Shown one piece after another: positions 6,416-6,821 of a DNA stretch of 6,821 nt (its first letter is position 1; each line of letters starts with the position of its first letter). The notes under the pieces were generated by a model. The model was not told the origin of the DNA. It ran no database searches and saw only the letters and a program-made list of their open reading frames with translations. Source of the stretch: Allobrachymonas sp. (GTDB lineage: Bacteria > Pseudomonadota > Gammaproteobacteria > Burkholderiales > Burkholderiaceae_C); assembly GCA_017996515.1 (NCBI GenBank), contig JAGOGU010000077.1, positions 1-6,821 on the forward strand, in the 5' to 3' direction. The position numbers were made by a program, and so were the translations under genes.

Positions 6416-6821
6416 TCAAGCCCCTAGCGCCTGCAAGGCGCGCGCAGTGATTTCTTCTACGCTGCCCATGCCGCTGATGACACTGTATTTGGGTGCTGCA
6501 ATTGGTTCTTGCGCGGCCCAGTTGCGGTAGTAGTCCACCAACGGGCGGGTTTGCTGGCTGTACACCTCCAGGCGTTTTTTGACGGTTTCTTCCTTGTCGT
6601 CGTCGCGGTGGATGAGGGCCTCGCCCGTTACGTCATCTTTACCCTCAACCTTGGGCGGGTTGAATTTGATGTGGTACGTGCGGCCGCTGGACAAATGGCA
6701 GCGGCGGCCACTGATGCGCTCGATGATGGCATCGAACGGTACGTCGATTTCCAGCACGTGATCAAGATTGACGCCCGCATCTTTCAAGGCATCGGCCTGT
6801 GCGATGGTGCGCGGAAAACCG
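6416..6821 (-). CDS. adk: Adenylate kinase, N-terminal part beyond window
   Basis: The last 134 complete codons of adenylate kinase (ATP + AMP to 2 ADP) are visible, out of a usual total near 215-220. The P-loop and AMP-binding start of the protein lie beyond the right edge. The visible part opens with [18 protein letters not shown], the AMP-site GFPRT motif. It continues with [18 protein letters not shown] (the GRR arginines precede the LID) and a long LID domain with [20 protein letters not shown]. The LID has no Cys4 zinc site, as in Gram-negative enzymes. [13 protein letters not shown] then carries the conserved arginines after the LID. Apparent starts inside the window, such as a TTG at 6787, are internal. 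The stop TGA is at 6416-6418, and no clear intrinsic terminator follows before the yfcF-like gene on the same strand. Confidence 0.97.
   Translation of the reverse strand, partial: GFPRTIAQADALKDAGVNLDHVLEIDVPFDAIIERISGRRCHLSSGRTYHIKFNPPKVEGKDDVTGEALIHRDDDKEETVKKRLEVYSQQTRPLVDYYRNWAAQEPIAAPKYSVISGMGSVEEITARALQALGA

Overview
The window looks like ordinary chromosomal housekeeping DNA of a betaproteobacterium, probably order Burkholderiales and perhaps Comamonadaceae. The order aroA-cmk-rpsA-ihfB-lapA is the classic arrangement there, and the proteins read like proteobacterial orthologues (long-LID adenylate kinase, six-domain S1, IHF-beta with Pro64, LapA). The family assignment is an inference from gene order and recalled protein similarity, not from a search.

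Layout from left to right: positions 1-270 hold the start of lapA (minus strand, running off the left edge). ihfB (329-664), rpsA (755-2443) and a fused aroA-cmk gene (2659-4728) follow, all on the minus strand, so transcription runs aroA-cmk > rpsA > ihfB > lapA. Divergent from aroA is a small SAM-dependent O-methyltransferase gene on the plus strand (4949-5557). It converges with a YfcF-type glutathione S-transferase gene on the minus strand (5649-6284), with a strong intrinsic terminator between them. At the right edge is the 3' part of adk (6416-6821, minus strand).

The aroA-cmk-rpsA-ihfB-lapA block joins aromatic amino acid synthesis (EPSP synthase), pyrimidine nucleotide supply (CMP kinase), translation (S1), DNA architecture (IHF) and LPS assembly control (LapA) in one transcriptional direction. 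It resembles part of the 'mixed-function supraoperon' described in pseudomonads. Two points stand out. First, EPSP synthase and CMP kinase form one continuous polypeptide with a linker of about 8 residues, and an in-frame GTG preceded by AGGAG lies exactly at the domain junction. Second, the spacers before rpsA and ihfB carry compact perfect hairpins close to the translation starts, which may be post-transcriptional control elements.

I found no mobile element, CRISPR array, tRNA, rRNA, phage gene or defence system. I do not see a previously undescribed system here; the findings are modest, testable observations on gene fusion and leader RNA structure.
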